Assembly: GCA_937924855.1 (NCBI GenBank)
Contig: CALEYQ010000056.1
Location: forward strand, 1-64,000
DNA length: 64,000 nucleotides
Source of the DNA: an uncultured Bacteroidota bacterium
GTDB taxonomy: Bacteria > Bacteroidota > Bacteroidia > JADZBD01
Reading direction: 5' to 3'
Shown one piece after another: positions 60,771 to 64,000 of this stretch. Below the pieces are notes generated by a model. That model did no database searches, was not told the DNA's origin, and worked only from the letters and a program-made list of their open reading frames with translations. The stretch's first letter is position 1. The number at the start of each line of letters is the position of its first letter. A program made the position numbers and the translations under genes.

Positions 60771-61933
60771 GCGGTTATGGTTAATTTCTGTTTTATTTCA
60801 GAAGCCTTCTGAAGTGCTTCTTCTGCGGTTGAAGCCAAAATGGTAACATGTCCCATTTTTCGGAAGGGGGCCGTTTTCTCCTTTCCGTAAATATGCACTT
60901 TTACACCGGGAATCCGCATTACTTCATCCAGGTTATTATAAACAGCGTTTCCCGAAAATCCCGGCGCACCTAATAAATTCAACATGGCAGAGGGACTCAA
61001 AACCCCGGTAGAGCCAAGAGGCAAATTCAAAATTCCCCGTAAGTGCTGTTCGTATTGTGATGTGGTGTGTGCCTCAATGGTGTGATGGCCGCTGTTATGA
61101 GGTCGCGGAGCCACTTCATTGATGAAAATTTCTTCGTTTTCATCCACAAATAACTCAACGGCCAGGAGACCACATACATTCAGCTCAGTAATAAGTTTTG
61201 AGGCAATTGATGCTGCCTTTTCCTCAAGTTTGGGAGAAATGCGGGCGGGACAAACCAAAAACTCAACCAGATTGGCGTCCGGATTAAACACCATTTCAAC
61301 CGCCGGAAAAGAGGCCACCTCACCGGAAGCGTTTCGGCAAACAATAACACTGATTTCCATTTTTAAGCGTACCAGATCCTCAATAACCGATGGGCCTTCC
61401 AATAATTTTCCAAGATCCTTCTCACTTCGGATAATGGCCACTCCTTTGCCATCGTAACCGGCTTTTCTGGTTTTTTGAACAAAGGGAAATTTAATTTTTT
61501 CGGTTTCAAGGCCGCTTTTTATTTCGCTTGCATCAGAAACAAGGACAAAAGAAGAAGTAGGAAATCCATGATCCCGGTAAAATTCTTTCTGCAATCCTTT
61601 ATCCTGAATAATCCGAAGGGCAGCAGGATCGGGGTGAATAATTTTCCCGGCGACCTTTAAGCGTTCAAGTGCATTTACATTAACATGTTCAATTTCGATG
61701 GTAATCAGATCTTTGTCCTTGCCGAATTCAAAAACCGTTTCTTCGTCTTTGAATTCGCCGGTAGTAACATTCCTGAAAATCTGAGAAACAGGGCAGGCAG
61801 CTGAAGGATCGAGAAAATAAAGCGGAATTGAAAGAGGGGCTGCTGCAATTCCCAGCATTTTCCCAAGCTGACCCCCACCTAAAACCCCAACTCTGGTGGC
61901 TGAAGGTGAAAATTCCGATCGGGCATTTTCCAT
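60767..61933 (-). CDS. purK: N5-carboxyaminoimidazole ribonucleotide synthase (PurK)
   Basis: PurK carboxylates AIR to N5-CAIR using ATP and bicarbonate. The ATP-grasp fold is full: VGVLGGGQLGKMLGIAA, FPFVQKTRKAGYDGKGVAII, and VDENEEIFINEVAPRPHNSGHHTIEAHTTSQYEQHLRGIL, the ATP and Mg ligand block. I choose ATG 61933 (388 aa, MENARSEFSP) over the longer TTG start at 61966, because a -7 box at 61939-61946 would lie inside the longer gene. The spacing leaves a leader of at most a few bases. Confidence 0.96.
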   Translation of the reverse strand: MENARSEFSPSATRVGVLGGGQLGKMLGIAAAPLSIPLYFLDPSAACPVSQIFRNVTTGEFKDEETVFEFGKDKDLITIEIEHVNVNALERLKVAGKIIHPDPAALRIIQDKGLQKEFYRDHGFPTSSFVLVSDASEIKSGLETEKIKFPFVQKTRKAGYDGKGVAIIRSEKDLGKLLEGPSVIEDLVRLKMEISVIVCRNASGEVASFPAVEMVFNPDANLVEFLVCPARISPKLEEKAASIASKLITELNVCGLLAVELFVDENEEIFINEVAPRPHNSGHHTIEAHTTSQYEQHLRGILNLPLGSTGVLSPSAMLNLLGAPGFSGNAVYNNLDEVMRIPGVKVHIYGKEKTAPFRKMGHVTILASTAEEALQKASEIKQKLTITA

Positions 61934-61938
61934 GGTCG

Positions 61939-61946
61939 CAAAGATA
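61939..61946 (-). promoter_or_regulatory. -7 promoter box of purKE
   Basis: On the minus strand TATCTTTG matches TAnnTTTG exactly and is followed by CGACC and the purK ATG, giving a predicted leaderless or nearly leaderless message. A TTG stands 17 nt upstream as a possible -33 element. Confidence 0.5.
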
Positions 61947-61955
61947 CGCAAAGGA

Positions 61956-62669
61956 TCATTTCCCAACTCGTCCGGGAAAGAGGCCTGAAAAATAATTCCA
62001 TAAAGGATCAGATTTCACGGGCTCGGCAATTACCTCCATGTATTCATCCTTCACGGGATGCACAAAGCCCAGATACCGGGCATGTAAATGAATAAATCCG
62101 CCCGGGTTAGGTCGGGGAGAACCATACTTTAAATCGCCCTTAATTGGACAATTTATGGCACTCAATTGAGCACGTATCTGGTGGTGGCGACCTGTTTTCA
62201 GGCCAATTTCCAATAAATAATAGCGATCCGAGGAGGCGATGAGAGAGTAATTCAGCTCCGCTTTTAATCCACTTTTTACTTCCCTTAAAAAAGCCTTGCT
62301 TTTATTCTTTTGCTGATTGCGAAGCAAATAGTGAACCAGCACTCCGGAGTCTTCCGGAGGTTTGTTTTGCGTTACGGCCCAATAAACTTTTTTGATCTCG
62401 TGCTTTTGAAGCATCTCATTTATCCGCGCGAGGGCTTTGGAAGTTTTCGGAAAAATAACAGCCCCGCTCACCGGACGATCGAGGCGATGCGAAACTCCCA
62501 GAAAAACATTTCCCGGTTTATTATCACGAACCTTAATAAAATCCTTTATTATTTCAGACAGGGGCTTATCGCCCGTTTTATCACCCTGGATAATGTCTCC
62601 CGGGCGCTTATTTGCAATGAGCAAATGATTATCCTCGTATAGTATTTCAGGAACAGGATCCAATCGCAC
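61956..62669 (-). CDS. RluA-family pseudouridine synthase
   Basis: This 237-aa enzyme isomerises uridine to pseudouridine in RNA. It shows the RluA-family blocks: LYEDNHLLIANKRPGDIIQGD, the catalytic motif with Asp in GVSHRLDRPVSGAVIFPKT, KVYWAVTQN, and LKTGRHHQIRAQLSAINCPIKGDLKYG. It has no S4 domain, so it belongs to the shorter TruC/RluA-like type. The GTG start at 62669 overlaps the panB stop (TAG) by one base, which couples it to panB. The target RNA is unknown. Confidence 0.93.
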   Translation of the reverse strand: MRLDPVPEILYEDNHLLIANKRPGDIIQGDKTGDKPLSEIIKDFIKVRDNKPGNVFLGVSHRLDRPVSGAVIFPKTSKALARINEMLQKHEIKKVYWAVTQNKPPEDSGVLVHYLLRNQQKNKSKAFLREVKSGLKAELNYSLIASSDRYYLLEIGLKTGRHHQIRAQLSAINCPIKGDLKYGSPRPNPGGFIHLHARYLGFVHPVKDEYMEVIAEPVKSDPLWNYFSGLFPGRVGK

Positions 62670-63490
62670 TAGTATTGCTCTTCCTTATTGGGAAAGTTTT
62701 TGCCCTTAACGTCTTTGATATATTTCTTTACGGCTCCCCGGATATCATCATACAGGTTCATATAGCGCCGTAAAAACCGCGGACTGAACTGATAGGTAAG
62801 TCCCAGCATATCATGTGTAACCAAAACCTGGCCATCAACGCCCGATCCGGCTCCTATTCCAATAACGGGAACAGAAACAGATTTTGCTACCTGCCCGGCA
62901 AGTTTAGCCGGTATTTTCTCAAGCACGATGGAAAAGCATCCGGCTTGTTCAAGCACTTTTGCATCCTTTAATAATTTTTCGGCCTCGGCTTTCTCCCGGG
63001 CACGAACTGTATAGGTTCCAAATTTATAAATGGATTGCGGGGTAAGTCCCAGATGTCCCATTACCGGAATTCCTGCAGAAATAATGCGCACAATACTTTC
63101 TTTTACTTCTTCTCCTCCTTCAAGCTTCACCGCATGAGCACCCGCTTCCTTCATAATCCTAATGGCAGAATTCAACGCTTCCTTACTGTTTCCCTGATAG
63201 GTTCCAAAGGGCAGATCAACCACAATCAATGCCCTTTTTACGGCTCGCACCACACCTCCCGCATGACTTATCATATGGTCAAGCGTAATAGGCAATGTAG
63301 TTTCGTTTCCGTGCATTACATTACTGGCGCTATCGCCTACAAGAATTACATCAATGCCTGCATGGTCAAGAATCAGGGCCATGGTAAAATCGTATGCCGT
63401 AAGCATAGAAATCTTCTCCCCGTTGCGCTTCATCTCCTGAAGCACATTGGTGGTAACCTTTTTAATTTCTTTTTTAGGTTTAGGTGCCAT
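62669..63490 (-). CDS. panB: 3-methyl-2-oxobutanoate hydroxymethyltransferase (PanB)
   Basis: PanB makes ketopantoate from 2-oxoisovalerate and methylene-THF, the first committed step of pantothenate (CoA) synthesis. The 273-aa protein has the family core: ISMLTAYDFTMALILDHAGIDVILVGDSASNVMHG, with the Mg ligand Asp residues, VKLEGGEE, GHLGLTPQSIYKFGTY and VIGIGAGSGVDGQVLV. All match a normal enzyme. It lies 5 nt after a T9SS gene and overlaps the RluA-family gene by one base. No panC or panD is within the window. Confidence 0.97.
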   Translation of the reverse strand: MAPKPKKEIKKVTTNVLQEMKRNGEKISMLTAYDFTMALILDHAGIDVILVGDSASNVMHGNETTLPITLDHMISHAGGVVRAVKRALIVVDLPFGTYQGNSKEALNSAIRIMKEAGAHAVKLEGGEEVKESIVRIISAGIPVMGHLGLTPQSIYKFGTYTVRAREKAEAEKLLKDAKVLEQAGCFSIVLEKIPAKLAGQVAKSVSVPVIGIGAGSGVDGQVLVTHDMLGLTYQFSPRFLRRYMNLYDDIRGAVKKYIKDVKGKNFPNKEEQY

Positions 63491-63495
63491 GCTTT

Positions 63496-64000
63496 TTAGT
63501 CAATTTTAATGAAGCGGTAAGAACTCCTCCCCGACTCCGTTTCAAGATTTAAAAAATACATGCCGCAGGGAAGATGGTTAATAGAAACTGAGGTTTCTGC
63601 ATCCGGGTATAGATTTCGGATCGCAGGCGAAATTAAAATCTGCCCTGAAATATCTGTAACTGTAACATTTAAAACTTTCAGCGAAGACTTCGAAACCAGG
63701 TTAATCGTCTCACGGGCCGGATTGGGAAAAAGTGTTACGGATAAATTATTGCCGGGTTCGGAAAATCCGGGAACAAAACCCGGATCAAGCATCACAAAAT
63801 GCGCATGCACATCTCCATTAATGGCAGTAAACTTCCCTCCCATGGCAATTTTGTTTCCTACCTTTAAGTAACACATCGGACTTCTATTGGCAGAAATGTT
63901 ATAGGCGGAAACGCCCGTACCCTGATTTGGAGAAACGGCCACCCGTGTCCGGTTCTGACCTCCTGACTCGGAAAAATCGCCGCCGTAAATAATTCCCGGC
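63496..64000 (-). CDS. T9SS-sorted beta-propeller-like protein, C-terminal part
   Basis: The window ends inside this gene, so only the last 168 residues are seen, and its N-terminus is missing. The frame stays open from base 64000: GIIYGGDFSESGGQNRTRV, then IAMGGKFTAINGDVHAHFVMLDPGF, repeats like those in the 794-aa T9SS protein at 9319. The tail is a type A T9SS sorting domain with LFPNPARETINLVS, LPCGMYFLNLETESG and the terminal RFIKID. It is a secreted or surface protein of unknown role. It ends 5 nt before panB on the same strand. Confidence 0.8.
   Translation of the reverse strand, partial: PGIIYGGDFSESGGQNRTRVAVSPNQGTGVSAYNISANRSPMCYLKVGNKIAMGGKFTAINGDVHAHFVMLDPGFVPGFSEPGNNLSVTLFPNPARETINLVSKSSLKVLNVTVTDISGQILISPAIRNLYPDAETSVSINHLPCGMYFLNLETESGRSSYRFIKID

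Noticed and set aside
1..64000. CRISPR array, insertion sequence, prophage or integrative element
   Set aside because: No regular direct repeats, transposase, integrase, phage structural gene or flanking duplications were seen in any frame.

Overview
The window is a piece of a Bacteroidota chromosome with moderate GC. Three things in the sequence say so. Five secreted proteins end in type IX secretion (T9SS) sorting domains. A GldI-like gliding-motility FKBP lipoprotein sits in an FKBP cluster next to nrnA and ndk. Many genes are preceded by the Bacteroidota -7 promoter element TAnnTTTG and almost none by a Shine-Dalgarno sequence. The outer-membrane proteins (TonB-dependent receptors, porin O/P, DUF2490, lipoproteins) fit. 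I cannot go below phylum/class with confidence.

Layout. 1-8.3 kb: tail of a metallophosphatase with an in-frame stop, dnaA, a low-molecular-weight phosphatase, an RsmI-like methylase, then a minus-strand operon nrnA-gldI-FKBP-FKBP-FKBP, divergent from ndk. 8.3-15.4 kb: two paralogous DUF4249-like lipoproteins flanking an inverted T9SS beta-propeller gene, then dnaK and an orphan. 15.4-24.9 kb: methyltransferase, outer-membrane barrel, VOC protein, M23 endopeptidase divergent from alaS with a likely small structured RNA between them, a glycan-binding-like lipoprotein and a 7TM-HD cyclic-dinucleotide phosphodiesterase. 25-31 kb: PAS, SanA/YdcF-like, PD40 and small membrane genes, PKD lipoprotein, nhaA. 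31.4-37.5 kb: S9 peptidase and a tightly packed run of small genes, then hsp20. 37.7-45.9 kb: outer-membrane transport (DUF2490, FecA-like receptor behind a 17-bp palindrome, porin, a broken TonB receptor, lipoproteins). 45.9-60.3 kb: photolyase, T9SS cytochrome/monooxygenase-like protein, cold-shock protein, WG-repeat protein, SBBP T9SS protein, hydrolase, TPR-SpoIIE phosphatase, GH5 glycosidase, T9SS amidase. 60.3-64 kb, minus strand: purE-purK, RluA-family synthase, panB and the end of another T9SS protein.

The most unusual feature is that four accessory genes are each open from end to end except for one or two in-frame stop codons (TAG at 25, TGA at 25356, TAG at 28391, TAA and TGA at 44370/44412), with no frameshift anywhere. 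The core genes look intact. Recent nonsense inactivation is the simplest reading; base-calling errors cannot be excluded. Other leads are a candidate terminated RNA upstream of alaS, -7 boxes lying 4-7 nt from start codons (possible leaderless mRNAs), a perfect Shine-Dalgarno in front of hsp20 only, and an FKBP array in which most of the domains have lost catalytic residues. I saw no CRISPR array, prophage, insertion sequence, rRNA or tRNA. No single stretch is a clear new defence or mobile system.
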